64,000 bases of DNA, taken from positions 52,516,501 to 52,580,500 of the forward strand of contig OX419761.1 of the NCBI GenBank assembly GCA_948567375.1. The letters are read 5' to 3'. The translations under genes were made by a program, and so were the position numbers. The notes below the pieces were generated by a model. The model did no database searches, was not told the DNA's origin, and saw only the letters and a program-made list of their open reading frames with translations. Numbering within the stretch: position 1 is the stretch's first letter; the number at the start of each line of letters is the position of its first letter. Source of the DNA: Lunularia cruciata (Eukaryota > Streptophyta > Marchantiopsida > Lunulariales > Lunulariaceae). Positions 20,110 through 32,875 of this stretch are shown here, in pieces.

Positions 20110-23100
20110 TGTGATAACCCGGCAAATATCACTTTTGCGGTAATGAGGTAAGTAAAGTTTGTTCCCGTAGAGATACAAGTCAAAAATATTCAAATACAAA
20201 GTCAAACAGTACAAACATGGTTCTTCTTGAGTTCTTCTTTAATCTCTCAGGTAGAAACCACACTCAAAAGAGAGTACCAAGCACTAGATTGCAGCCCTAT
20301 CACAAATCACAACACCCATAATCACAACTCTATCAAATTTTGTCCAAAAAAATCTTGATTGTGATGATTTAGATTCCTCCAAAGATGGCTACTTCACTGC
20401 AAAATACCTTCACCTCATAATTGTGTTCCACCCCTCCACTAAAGGCACAACTTCCTCCATCAAAATGCTTTGCATCAACCCTATGCTACATCCACAAATG
20501 CAAAATACTACCAACACTACAATTCTTCTCAGATCTGTCAAGGCATTGCTTTGATTGCACTTCACTCAAGATCAAACACACACAATGAAGATCAAGGCCG
20601 TGGAATCCAACATCCAACTAGCACACTAACTTGCACTTTGAATTTCTCCACACACTCACAAACACAATCATATGATTGATACTTGGAATTAAGCTCAAGT
20701 GACGAGCACTAAATTCAGCACTTTGCTTTATCTATCTTCAAAAATTACAAATACTAAACAATAGTACACTACAAATGCCTCCTTTAAATAGGCAGAGCTT
20801 TGCAGTTATCTAACTCCCTAAACTATTTCCTAACAACCTTACCAACCTACAGATCCAAAATGAAAATGCACGTCTTCATATCTACCTCTTCAAATCTCAA
20901 AATGTCGCTACTCCAATCTGATGTCAACCTTGACTTTGGCTTCTAAACCCGATGCTACTTCAAGAGTCTTCCCTTCTTTGGGTCTACCTAATTCTACTCC
21001 ATCCTCCTCTAATTCTATCACTCCCCTACTACAATCTGCAATTATGACCATGGGTAATCTATCTATGCCACTATCTTGCAACCCACTCTTCTCCAAATGT
21101 ATGAGACAATTGATCTGAAGACACTTGCACTCCAATGTCTGATACTTCAAACTTCATCTCTAACTTCACCTTACTACAAAGTATCACCTTCCAAATGTAC
21201 TAAATCCAATTTGAGACACACATTGTCTCCTACCTCTAATATCTTCCTATCTACTCAACCTCTCAAGAAAATCAACAACTTATTCAATTCAATATCTTTT
21301 GCTTTCTTATTCCGTGTTTCTTGCACTAGCAATTTCAATTTGTGTAGTCTTGCTTCCTCCAATTGAACCTCAAACATCATACCAAGCATTCACTCCCACT
21401 ATTAGTTCTTTGACTATCTCCCGCCTTGGCGTCCACAGCTTCTCTCTCTCTCTGCTAATAACTCCTCATGATACATCTTCACCTCATCTTCCAACCTGGC
21501 CTTGAATTCTTCCTTCTCCTTCACACTCTATCTGAGTTGTTCTTCCATTCCTTTGACCAACCCATGCAATTGCTCCTCTTCCCAATCTTGCATAGCTACC
21601 TCTCTTTGCCAAGCCCAATCTTTTTCTGCCACACTTGCCTTCAAGCTCTCCAACTCTTGTCCCATAACAACAGCCATGGCCTTCAAATAGATGAGTTCCA
21701 CTTGCATTTCATGCACTACCCTCAAGGCCTCAGTCTTCACCAATTCTTCACCAATTGCTCCTTCTGATCTTCTTCTTGCTTTGTCATGGCTTCATCTCTC
21801 TTCACAAATTCTTTTGTTAGACTCTCAATCTCCTTCCTCCTCAACTCTACATCATTCCTGAGTTCTACTAATTCACATTCTCCACGAATTAACTTTCTCC
21901 TCAACTCCAAATTTTCATCACTCATATACTGCACTACTGCCAATTCATCTTTTACTCTTGAGTGATCCTTCTTCAACTCTTCTCTCTTCTTCTACAATTG
22001 CAATAGCAAGGGACAAACTATCTGGGACAAGTACTCTACCCCATCAAAGACTTGTAAGCTCTCAGATTGCTTAGGTTCTTCTCTCCTCACTTCTTCTACT
22101 GGAGCTCTACTCCAAAGTCTTAATCTTCTTACTCTCAAGGGCACTTCATCTGAGCTTTCCCCCTCCTTCACTACCAAGCTTACATTACTCACTTTTGCCC
22201 CTAGTAGGAACACTCCTTCTCTTTTGCTTACCCCTCTGAGCTTCCAACTTTGGATCAGCCTTCAGAGTTTCTTCTATCTCTATGCTCGGCAATTCTTGAT
22301 GCAAGTTTCTGCCTCCCTTGATACAATCAATTGCCGCATGGAACTCTTGCTCTTCCTTGTCATCATCATCTTCTCCTTGTTGTTTAACTTCTACCTCCCC
22401 TTTACTTCCACTACTCGACTCTTCACTACACAGCGTCAACTCTAGTTCTTCTTCTTCTCTCGAGTCTTCTATCTTATACTCGGCTTTGCCTTCTGATTCT
22501 AATGACTCATTGATTAAAACAACCTCTTGCCTCAGGTTCACCTTCCTCATCTTCTTTGGCTGAACTGGCAAAAAACTCTCTCTCCTTAGGATGACATCAC
22601 TTCCTTGTCTTTGCAACATTCACTACTACTCTCATTTACTGCCTTGTTCTTGCATAGTGTTCATCATTACTTTGGATATGTTGGATATACTATTGTTCCT
22701 CATCATCTATAGTCTTTTGTAAGTCTAGATGAAATTGCAACATCATCTTTCTTTGCTTAGTCTCCTTCATCAGATTCATTCCAAAGTAGAAATGGGCAGC
22801 AAACAGCACCAAATAGTGAGGCGTATCTTGATCTTTCCAACACCACACTATCTATTGCCTTCTTTGGGGAAAGCACTTTGCCCAATTCACCAGCACTCCT
22901 AAAAACATTTGGTGGAAGAAGACTACCTAATGCTTCATTACATACGTCATGCAATTGGGCTTGAAGAGTGCCATCATTACCCAATGATGCTTTGCTTGAT
23001 CGGGTCCCAATAAGTATCAAATTTGTACCCGTTCTTCATGCATGGCACAGTGATGGAATTTCAAATTTCATTTGTCTCCTCTGCAAACTCTTCTTTCTTG

Positions 23101-23966
23101 AGAAACATTGACCTAGTTTCCTCACTGGCCTTTCTTCCCAATACCAATCACCAATCTGACTCTGTCCATCAAGCCGGATTGCCTCTCTTCCCTTCATTCT
23201 TAGGTCCCTCCTCACAATCACTTGAAGCTACTTCTGCCATGAACCTTGGAAAACTCAAGTTCCAATTCCATGCCAGAAAAGTGATCTGAAGTCTATTCAG
23301 TACTTTGATCCTGGCTATCATATCTAACCTTTGGATAACCAGATTTCTTACTGCAAGTGAAGGACTCTTCTTCTCACCCTTCTTACTTCTTCTTCAACAT
23401 TGTGCAATCTCTAACATGTGTTATCTTAAAGATAATTCTACCGTCTCCTGGTCTTGAGATCCTAACTCCTTCAGATCTGTTAAACATCAAATGCTTGACG
23501 AGATTGGCTATAGGCACTCCTTTAGGTTAACTACTTAGTGGCTTAGGATACTTGTGTGACATTTCAAAATCCACTCAACCAAGTCCCAATTTTATAGTTC
23601 TTCATTGATCAGCCATTCCTCCGTCCCTCTTCACTAAGACTCACCCTTTCTGCATGAATTCTTCTTGGCATTATCCATGTTAGTAGTTTGCACCTTGTCC
23701 ATTGTTTTCTTGCCTGTACTTTCTTGATTGACCCATCAAAGGGAAGTTGTTACGTCATCTTTGCATGGAATGAATTTTTGAGGTGTTTCTGGCCGGGATG
23801 GATCCGAGTACTTTGCTTCTAACACAAAGTCACTTTACTTTGGGTTGCAAACCAAAGACACAATTCTTCTCCTTCCAATGCCATTTGGGTTCAATACAAC
23901 TTTGTCTGTACACTTCTTTTTCAAAATAGAACAAAAACTAAAAAAGTGAAAAATGTGGGTACCACA
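20110..23966 (-). mobile_element. Element C-3 (3857 bp), complete, minus strand
   Basis: On the minus strand it runs TGTGGTACCCACATTTTTC ... GCCGGGTTATCACA. Both sides carry CTTGA (20105-20109 and 23967-23971). It is the longest complete C unit and shows the full layout: about 600 bp of leader, gene of about 2.4 kb, then the conserved tail. Confidence 0.94.
20908..23330 (-). pseudogene. C-family coiled-coil gene in C-3, full-length but decayed
   Basis: Read on the minus strand. N-terminal part NLVIQRLDMIARIKVLNRLQ then TFLAWNWNLSFPRFMAEVAS (about 23330-23220), a middle part with YWDPIKQSIIGNDG, an acidic stretch (REEEELELTLCSEESSSGSK near 22400-22500), the motif DGVEYLSQIVCPLLLQL near 22000-22045, the coiled coil (21500-21980) and the C-terminal module ending EAKVKVDIRLE at 20908. 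Several frameshifts and stops occur. The order equals C-1, C-4 and C-5. Not a known transposon protein as far as I can tell. Confidence 0.72.
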
Positions 23967-24305
23967 CTTGACCCAACCACAGGATATTCATTCACATGGG
24001 CTATCCTTGGACTATAGAAAAATCCAAAACAAAAAGGTTTGTGGGTCCAAGAGTTCTAAACTCTTTCCTCAAAGCCAAACACCTAGGAATAATACCAAGT
24101 CAATAAACTAGAATAAAAAATAGTGGTCCTCATCTTTTCCACTTCCTCTAAAGTAAGGTCTCCTTTATGCTAGTTATGACTAAATTTAGCTAATCATGAC
24201 TAATGTAGAACCATCCTTTATCTTTATATACATAATATCTCTCAAGTACTTATAAGATCAAACTAAATATCATAATAACACATATAAGCACAAATTGGTG
24301 TTACA

Positions 24306-27300
24306 ATTCCTTCTTGTCCTCCCCGTTTGCTTGTGGCCTTTCTTTTGGTCTTGTTCTTGGTTGCTTGGATTGTTGGGTCTTGCACTTTATTTCATATTTG
24401 CACTTGTGTGTGCTTTGTACTCCTTTCTCCTTTCTTGCGGGGTAAATATATTTCTATTTTTATTTGTGTTAAATATATTCCAAATGCCATAAAAAACCAA
24501 GGATCAAGGATTGAGAGGTGATAGGATGGAGCAACAAAGGTATTCAAATTTCAAATGGTAACATTTCAAAAAGTGAAACCTGTAGAGTCCATCAAAATTA
24601 CATTAATTAAAGTATGATTAAATTTACCGGATGTTCCATAATATTTTGGAAGCCCATACAAACTTATAGGTTGGAAAATGAATATGGATAATAGCCCTCA
24701 AAAAATTGTTGCATCTCTCAATAACATCCCATCATGTCATGTAGGACATCTCGTAACTTTTCTTTCTAGGATCTTAGTTTATGGACTCTAGAATTGTCTA
24801 ACTGAAACCCCATATAGAGTTAAAAGATAAAAAGAAATAAAAGGAATACATGACAGTAAGAGGTTTCAGAAATACTTTTGACAAATGTCTATAGGATAAA
24901 TAATAAACTTTTTAAATATTTTTAGTGAACTCTGTAAGGAGATGAAGTGTTATAAATGAACACCCCAAAAATGGTATTATAAGATATGTAATGCAAGTTG
25001 CATTCATTTATAAAAATCAGGTGCCATATTGTAGATATTTAGGGTTTCCATATCAAAATAAAAAACTTTTAGAAGAGGTGACATGGCTTCTAGAGAGGGT
25101 GCCAAATTTTTTGATTCTTAAAGGGTGATTTATGAAAAAAATTGGCGGATCCAAAGTGCCACAATTGTTCTTTGCTTTTCTCTCTTTGAGAACACACAAG
25201 GTACCTAGCTGTGGAGCCTATATATCATAGATTGTAGATAAAACTATCCCTACTAGTTTGAGCATGCATAGAACCTAACCAATAGAACACTTCACTCTAG
25301 GTTTTGGTATTCTTGCTACCAAGTAGGGTAGTAATGGGCAACCTAACCTATCATCATAACACGCACTCCTAGTCTGCGGGTCATCACTTCTTATATTACC
25401 AAGGAGAAATACACAGCACTCCTTGAGAGAAAGAACCTAAGCGTAGTGCCCGCACACCAATTCAAACCAATTGGACATACAAACAAGCATGCAAGCATAG
25501 AGAGGATCCCATCACAAGAATTTAACAATAATTCTCTATGCTTTTTGTTGGAATTGAGTTTCATAGCCCTCTTGCTCTATTATCAAGCTTATTTCAACCT
25601 GTATCCACGCTTCTTCCAATATGTACTTCAGCCTTCAACCAATTTGTACTCCAAGTGGAGTAATCCTTTGTCTTTTTGACGAGGATAATTCTAAGTAACT
25701 TAGATGGGCATAACTTTCTCTAGGTGAATTGTATTCTATTGTTCTAGGATTCAATGGAAAGCCTATAAGATAATTTTTCCAATGATATAAAAAACACACA
25801 ATTTAATCACTATAGCTCCATTGACAAGCTCTCAATCATGGTTAGTTTTCTATAGTTTTAACCCTAATTTTAAAATCCCTAATTTAGGGTTTGCTCCTGG
25901 TTTTGGATAGCTCTCCCAGATTTTTGGATTAGAGGTACACTTAATTGTCAAAAACACTCTAGAAACCTAAATAGACACACAAATATAAGAGAATTGACAA
26001 TCAATCATGATAAAAGATAGAAATGGCCTACCGAGCTTACAATTGTATTCTTAGTAGAATTTATTGCATCAACTCTCACTCTCCATGGACCCAAAGTCAA
26101 GGAAATTTTCTACAATATCTGGTTATGCCTTGTCTAAACTTTTACAAATTTTAGAACCCTAACCTAACCCAAACCCTAGATATAGATCAATTCCTAAGCT
26201 GGGCTAACTTGTGAGCTCTATCTACCCATGTATGCTTGATCCAAGACCCTGAATTGTCTATTTGAGGAATTCATATGAAACCTTTGCAAAGTAGTGCAAA
26301 CTCTAGCCACCAACAATACTAAAAATTTTCACAAGGTGACTTGAACCATAAATTTAAGAGTGATCAAATCTTAAAACCTAATCAACATCTCATCTCCAAC
26401 TCCTCACTTTTCAAAGCTCCAACTTCAATTGGCCATATCTGATTTGAGAATGATGAAACCTTGAAATTTCTTGAGCTCAACAATACAAGCACTTTTTCAA
26501 CTCTCCAACCTGACTAATAGATCATAAAGATATCTCATAAAGCTCTCTAAATCACCTATTTTGTGCTCTTGGGTATGAATTATACTCCTCTTGATTCAAT
26601 TGATTTTATCTCCCAAAGAATTGAATCAAAACACTTGATTTTAATCTTTAAATTATAGCATTTGAGCTCTTCTCTCCAATTGTGGTCCTCTCTTCTTGAA
26701 TGCACTCCCTTAGCTTGTTTGATGGTTGAAAACCTCCCAACTTCTCCTCATGTATCCCAATCTCTTGCAATTTTTTCATTTAGCCCTTCACTTTTTGACA
26801 AGTGGACTCTACAAGTCCACCTTGAAGCTCATGAGAAAAATTGAGTCATTCTTTATCTACAAGAGCACATAGATTTTCAAGTCTTAAAATTGCTCATAAG
26901 TTAGCACTAGAAGGACAATAGGATCTGGGTTTTCTATCATTGACTCCTTGAATACCACTTCAAAACATGCCACCATCCAATCCCATAAGCCGTCACGGTG
27001 TAGAATCTGAAGTTTGATGAGAAAAGGATTTTGGAGTGGCAGATCAAGAGCATGGGACATCTCCTGCTCAAATCTTCCTCCCACACTCTAAAGCTTGCTC
27101 TTTGCTACAACTCTCACTCCCAACGTCCTCCTCTTGCTTGAGACTCCTCAAACTAAAACACACTTTCCTCCCAACTCTTCACCATCTATATACATAAGAG
27201 TCTTCAAAGAAAAAAAGACCATAATCCATGTGGCCACTTGTATACATGTAAATAGATTACTCACATTGCAAAAGCTCAACCATGAGATCCATCATACAAC

Positions 27301-27540
27301 CTATTCCATCTTTACAAAGATAAACCACACTAGTTTACTTTTTCATGGGCTACACAAACCACAACATGCCACCGTGCTCAACTATTTGAAATCAGATATC
27401 ACCATTAATGTGCTAATTTTCTTATTAATATACTAAGTGTTGGGTTTAATACTTTTGCATTGGTGTGTTGGTTTATTTTCATAGATTAGTGCAGTAAGGG
27501 AGATAGCATGAGTTATGGAAAATGATTTGCACTGTCCTAT
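24306..27540. other. Long stretch without a recognised gene
   Basis: AT-rich sequence with only short ORFs of no recognisable family. A few CCCTAA-like pieces (about 25860-25890, 26155-26185) are isolated and not telomeric arrays. No LTR pair, tRNA or pol motif seen. Confidence 0.5.
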
Positions 27541-29036
27541 GGCAACCAAGAAATGGATTGAAGGTCAAGGAATTTTAGTCCTAAAGGGCACCAAAAAATG
27601 AGGAATGGAAGATCAAGTACCTGATTGCAGTCTAGTCTCACACTTGGATGAAAAATCAAGACCTTTAGACTCATATTTGAAATGGCAACTTGAAGAATCA
27701 TTAGGGAAATTTGGAGAATCATTGAGGATGGCTTCTTATGTGCATAGTAGAACAAAGAAGACAAATAGTTCTGCATGGTGATGCACCATTATGGCCAAAT
27801 ATTAGATTATTTGGAAGACCCCAAGCATTTTTAATATAAATTCATGGTGAGAATTGCAAAAAGCCCATTCAAAAATCCATTGCTTTTAGTTTCATGGCCA
27901 TATTTCTAGTTTGGGAGGGGCAAGGATTTCCTAATTTTATGATAAGTGACACACTTTACAAGAAATGGGTGAGGTACATGAAATTGAACAAAGAAGCTCA
28001 GGAGTTGAAAAACAATTTATTAGAGAAGTGCTCACAAAAAAGGAATATGCCAAAGAGTAGAGAAGTATAGATGATAAATTGAATAGAATGTGCACACATT
28101 TTGCTTGAATGGAAGCCATATTCAGGAATAGAGCAAATAGTACTCCACCTGCTATGGTAAGTTTGGGATATTCAAATCCTAATTCAAGCAAGGTTTGTGC
28201 CAAGGAGGTCCATGAATGCAAAGAAACTATCTTGATTGGCTCTCAATTCCCATCTCCCCTAGAGGTGGTGCTCCCGGTCTTGTTCCTCCAATTTGTCCCA
28301 AACACCTAGGGGGTGGAAAGTATACCTAATGTTTGCATGGAAGGCTTGGAGAATGGAATCCGATCACCCAAGGAGAAGTTATAATCTGTTGCACCAGTAG
28401 AGGACTCACCTTTTGTTACACCACCTCCACTAACTTCTACAAGGGATGGGTGAGAGTCTGCTTTCCTTGACCAAGGAGGAGGAAGTGAACCAAAGAGGAG
28501 AAAAGGTGAAATATCAACAAGTAAGATATCTAGAATGTCACCTAGTATGTCATTATCTCAAGATTTAGCAAAGATCACCATGCTGAAGGCCGATAATATA
28601 GAATCTAGGGAGAGTTACAACTAGCTGAACTAGAAGCCACTAGCATGAGGAAAAGAGAGAAAATAACAATGAAAATGGTAATTGTGTGTGTTAGATTAAA
28701 GATAGAGAAGATGAAAGTTGAGATTGAGAAGAAATTAAGTGTTGATAAAAAGAACAAAAGCAGACAAACACAAGTTCAAGGAGATGATTTTAAAGTCAAA
28801 GTGCAGTCATGAAATCAAAAGGAGTCTCTTATGGGGAGATAAATCTCCTAAGGAAATAAGTCAATATTTCAAAGTGCTTACTCAAGTTTGGCACAAAATC
28901 AAACCTTCTACTACAAGTTACAATCCTGAGCCAAGACATCCCACTCCAAATTAATACTCCAATGATAGTGAATATGATAATACCACTGAATTCACTTCCA
29001 TGTTTCCCAAGTATGTTTATAATAAAGATGATCTTT
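27541..29036 (+). pseudogene. Unknown decayed coding region
   Basis: Broken frames with protein-like composition. MATKKWIEGQGILVLKGTKK near 27540-27600 is followed by HLDEKSRPLDSYLKWQLEES. Near 28110-28310 comes MEAIFRNRANSTPPAMVSLG. From about 28600 there is a Lys/Glu-rich, probably coiled-coil stretch, then an ORF at 28739-28954 (HKFKEMILKSKCSHEIKRSL) and a Pro-rich end. I do not recognise the family. It could be a degraded gag-like gene of another retroelement; no zinc knuckle or pol is attached. Confidence 0.35.
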
Positions 29037-29560
29037 AACTATATTGACTTGTATTATGATTAAGTGTATGTGTATTATGATTATAGCACACACTACTTGC
29101 TTGTCAAGGCTTGTTTCCACTTGTTGGTGATGGATGTTGGCACTAATTGTGAGCAGGTAGTATGCATAGGTGCCGGGTGATGCTAATTCATACGTGTACA
29201 ATGATACCTAGTGCAAGGAGATGCACGCCAATGAAGTATGATAGGATCTGATTGGATATGGGAGGTGCACAATGGCACCCATTGTTAGCAAGGGGCACGT
29301 GTAGGCACCAAGTGATGCCCAAACATAAATATGCAAGGCAATAAACTTCAAGTGATATGAGGAATAAGAGTGGAGCAAAGTGTAAATAAATGTAGAATCA
29401 AAAATATTATACATATCACATGATATGAGATATGAGATCTTGATAAAGAGAGATTGAGAATGGAAATATATAATATAATATATTTCCATTCTCATATGAT
29501 TATAAATATGATACATATTATGTGTATAAATGTGTAGTCACTAAAGCTAGTCACTATGTT
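29037..29560. other. AT-rich non-coding stretch with a perfect hairpin
   Basis: No gene seen. Contains short repeated words (gcaccaagtgatg, aaggagatgcacg) and a perfect 17-bp inverted repeat at 29455-29494. Confidence 0.5.
29455..29494. repeat. Perfect inverted repeat, 17-bp arms, 6-nt loop
   Basis: Arm tgagaatggaaatatat (29455-29471), loop aatata, then its exact reverse complement at 29478-29494. Could be a cruciform or small hairpin transcript; no flanking duplication was identified. Confidence 0.8.
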
Positions 29561-29699
29561 GGAGGAGAAGGAGGTGAAGAAGAAGAAGAAGGAGATGCAA
29601 CATGGAGTCTATGTGTTGCTATTGCATCCTCAAGTTTGTGTCGGTATACATCATGTTGATCCTAAATGGACTCAACAGCCACCAAGCCACCACTTGCTC

Positions 29700-31200
29700 T
29701 CATCAAAGGGTCAATACCTAATATTGCTAGCAAGAAGGTAATATGGATCACTACTATAAGAACTTAGTATATCAAACATCCACTCCTCTCCTGCCCAACT
29801 AACAATAGGCCTGTCATCCTGGACAAATCTATGCAAAGCACTCATCAAGGGATTGAAAGACCAAGTGTATGATGTTCTCTTTGCCCTATAAGGACAGAAG
29901 TGAGTAGGATAGATAGCATCATGTGGATGGTTCCTACAAAAGAGATGCATAACTATCTAGGATCAAAAGATCACAAAGAGGTAAACCTAATGAAATGAGA
30001 TGCTCATATGATCTAACTCTAAGTCCTCTAAACTCATCATCTTGCTAGAAATCTATTGAACACAAACAGACCATGAGGCAAGACCCAATGTGAACTCCCT
30101 TTGGGAGTTTTGACTACAATCACATGTTCCATAGCAACCACTCAACTCCATCTTGTTGAAGATCTATCCACACAATAACCTCAAAGCATAACAAATAGAA
30201 CTGAATGAGATGGCTAAAACCAAGATGTACTACCCACCCTATGGGCCCTACGTATGTGTGAGGACACCAGCCATTCCTAATAATTCAGCTCTCCCACATA
30301 GGAACCTGGTGCTACCACAAAGCCATAGTGATGCCAAACAAGTAACATCCACAACAATAATCTTCTTCCATAAGAATCTTGGGAAGAAAAGACACAGATA
30401 TACTCTCTTGACAAATGAAGCCTCTCTCTAAACTCAGTCTGAGTCCCTTGAGTCACCACTCTACAAGGTAAGGAATGGGAGGCAAAATTTTGGATAGCTT
30501 GAGTGACAACATTGTAGGGTAACACATGGGTGGCATCTATCTAGGTTTGCATCTCACTATGGTCTAGCAAGCAATAGTAAGTAGTCTTGGTCCAAGATAA
30601 GCCACACAAGCTCTCACTCTCCTCTACTTGAACATGTGCACTCTTGCACCTCTCCATAGCAATTGTTAACTCTCATGCATGATTTTGTAATTGGATCCTA
30701 TAACCCTCAGCCATGGCAATAGCACCTAGGATATTAAATCCAAATTAGCTAACCTCTACTCTCTCTCTATCTCATAAGTTGTAAAGGTTAGATGCATCTA
30801 CCTTTTTGCAATAAGAGTACCCTCTTGCTCACAAAGGAATCTCTCTCTCACACACACAACAATCAATCTTGCTCCTCCAAGCTCTCTAATCTACTTTCAT
30901 GCTCAAGCACTAATCTCTCTCACTCCTCTATACTCTTTAATCTACTCTCATGCCCAAGCATTAATCTCTCTTGCTTCTTTACACTCTCCAATCTACTCTC
31001 CTACTCAACTAGAAGTCTCTCTTCCTCACTCAAACATAATCATCTAAACACGCTTTATGTCAATAGAACAAGAAGGGTAAGGAACTCTTGGGTAGAGGGA
31101 TGAGATACCCTCTCAATGGATGGAGAAGAGGAAGAAAAGGGAGAAGGAGCTATCTTAAAGGATGAAGATAGATAAGGAACTCTCTTCCTAAAACTATAAT
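29700..31200 (-). pseudogene. Unknown decayed coding region, minus strand
   Basis: On the minus strand, a heptad-like repeat of about 14 residues (variants of HESRLESxEEQERLVL) is encoded near 30880-31030. Further on come readable stretches such as RVYLCLFFPRFL and HLFCRNHPHDAIYP, ending SSDPYYLLASNIRY near 29711. Many stops. It looks like a once-coding, Ser/Leu/Glu-rich gene, possibly of a transposon, but I cannot name it. Confidence 0.35.
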
Positions 31201-31499
31201 TCCCTAACCTCATTATTGGTAAGGCATGTGTCTCAACATGAATCTATTGAACACCTATTCACAATAGGTACATATAGTCATCCATCAAGTAAAACCCACT
31301 TTCAATTTTGTAAATATGCAATTTTTTTATTAAGGCTTGTTAAATTAACTCATTTGTTAAATCTAGTAATGGTGTATACAATAGAACTTTGTATGTTTTC
31401 AAACAATAAAAACATACAAAATAGGCCAGAACTCAATACACCAAAAACTATCTAATCAATCACTCATTTTCTTCATCCTCTCCTTCATCCTCTCCACCA

Positions 31500-31788
31500 T
31501 CAAAAAATCTTGTCCTTGTCCTCATCATCATCATTATCTTCTTCTTTGCTCATAATCTCTTCCTCTCCATCACTCAAGTATGACACTTCCTCCTTAGGAA
31601 TGTAACCTCTCTCCACAAAGAGGTGAGTAAGTATTTTCCCAAGGAAGGTGACTTTGAACCTATACCTTGAGGTCTTCTCAATTGGCTTTGCAAACTCCCC
31701 ACCTCTATAGTGATCACTCAAAATGCTAAATCCTCCCAATTGTAATCCTCCGCACCAAATCTCCTCAACTTTGTCTTGGTGTTGAGTC
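31500..31788 (-). CDS. Unknown ORF with acidic C-terminus, abutting an A LTR
   Basis: Open on the minus strand from the LTR border to 31500: TQHQDKVEEIWCGGLQLGGF, then a basic part (TSRYRFKVTFLGKILTHLF), then the acidic end SKEEDNDDDEDKDKIF. The nominal start codon lies inside the LTR, so the true 5' part was probably cut off by the LTR insertion. No domain recognised. The sequence has intact codons over 96 residues, which is notable here, but it may still be a relic. Confidence 0.35.
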
Positions 31789-32480
31789 TGTAACACATAT
31801 TTGTGCATATGAGTGGTATTGTGATATTTAGCTTGGTATTACAAGTACTTGAGAGATATTATCTATATAGAGATAAAGGATGGTTCTACATTAGTCATGA
31901 TTAGCTAGAGTTAGTCATAACTAAGGTAAAGGGGACCTTACTTTAGAGGAAGTGGAAAAGATGAGCACCAATATTTTGGATTCTAGTGTGTTGACTTGGT
32001 ATTATTCCTAGGTGTTTGGCTTTGAGGAAAGAGTTGAGAACTCTTGGGCCCGCAAGCTTTTTTGTTTTGGAATTTTCTATAATCCAAGGATAGTCCATGT
32101 GAAGGAATCCTTGACTAAGTGGTTGGGTCAAGATAAGATCATATGCTTAGTGGAATATGCCCATGTGGATGGATATTCCTTTATATTTTTTGACTTTATT
32201 TGACTTTTAGCCTAGTAACTTGAGTTACTCTAGTATTTAGGAACTTTGGTGCGTAACTATTTCACAAGTATATAAACAAAGGGTGAGGAAGTACTCATCA
32301 TCCTTTCATTTGCAACTATCTCTTTCTCATTGAGTTCTCTAGTGAACAATGTCTTGAGTATTAGAGTCTTAGCCTTGGAAGAGTATGATGGAGTTGGGGT
32401 TCTTTGCCTTCTTAGTCCATGGTGTGCTACCATAATAGCCATCTGAGGTTCATTCTGAGTGAGAGACAGGCCATCTCACA
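31789..32480 (+). repeat. Isolated LTR of family A (692 bp)
   Basis: TGTAACACATATTTGTGC ... GGCCATCTCACA, the same length as 2059-2750 and closely matching it, including TATA at 32269-32277. Neither internal sequence nor a primer site follows (agccaaatgcc). Flanks gagtc and agcca are not duplications, so it may come from recombination or deletion between two elements. Confidence 0.9.
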
Positions 32481-32686
32481 AGCCAAATGCCCATGTACAA
32501 TCTTAGGCCAAAAAGTTGGTGCCACAAGTGCATCCATCAACTAGAAGAAAGCCCTAAATGTGGGTTACGTTGCTTTGCCAAATACCTCTTTGCAACCGTG
32601 TCTCCTTATGGAAACTAATTTGAAACATTTATGTAAGGAACAATCCTCCTTCTTGGTGTCCTCCCTCTTGGCATTGCAAGTGCATT
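32481..32686. other. Unassigned spacer
   Basis: 206 bp between an A LTR and the C-6 stub. No clear gene. Confidence 0.4.
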
Positions 32687-32875
32687 TGTGACAACCCGGC
32701 AAATATCACTTTTGTGGTAATCAAGTAAGTAGAGTTTGTTCCCGGAGGAGAGATATTGGTCAGAAATGTCCAAATATGAAGCAAAGTGACTAAATTAGTT
32801 CTTCTTGGGTTCTTCTTTGATCTCTCAGGTAGAAACTACACCCAAAAGAGAGTAACAAGCATAGACACGCAGTCT
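32687..32875 (-). mobile_element. Element C-6, terminal stub of a C unit, minus strand
   Basis: Begins TGTGACAACCCGGCAAATAT, the reverse complement of the C right end, and runs about 190 bp through the conserved tail (ggtagaaactacacccaaaagagag) before it stops abruptly at B-3 sequence (attggagtatg). The rest of the unit is deleted. Confidence 0.88.

Larger units (their letters stand above)
19758..24305 (-). repeat. Inverted LTR of family A, split by C-3
   Basis: Parts 19758-20109 and 23967-24305 together make one A LTR on the minus strand (TGTAACACCAATTTGTGC at 24305 going down, ending GGCTCACA at 19758), about 686 bp without the duplication. No internal A sequence is attached. The flanks (tgttt, attcc) are not a duplication, so it is not a clean solo LTR. 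C-3 fills the gap. Confidence 0.88.

Noticed and set aside
23036-23289. Plus-strand ORFs over C-3
   Set aside because: Antisense to the C-family gene, which is conserved on the minus strand in four other copies.
25855-26190. Telomere-like ccctaa words
   Set aside because: Isolated words, no tandem array.
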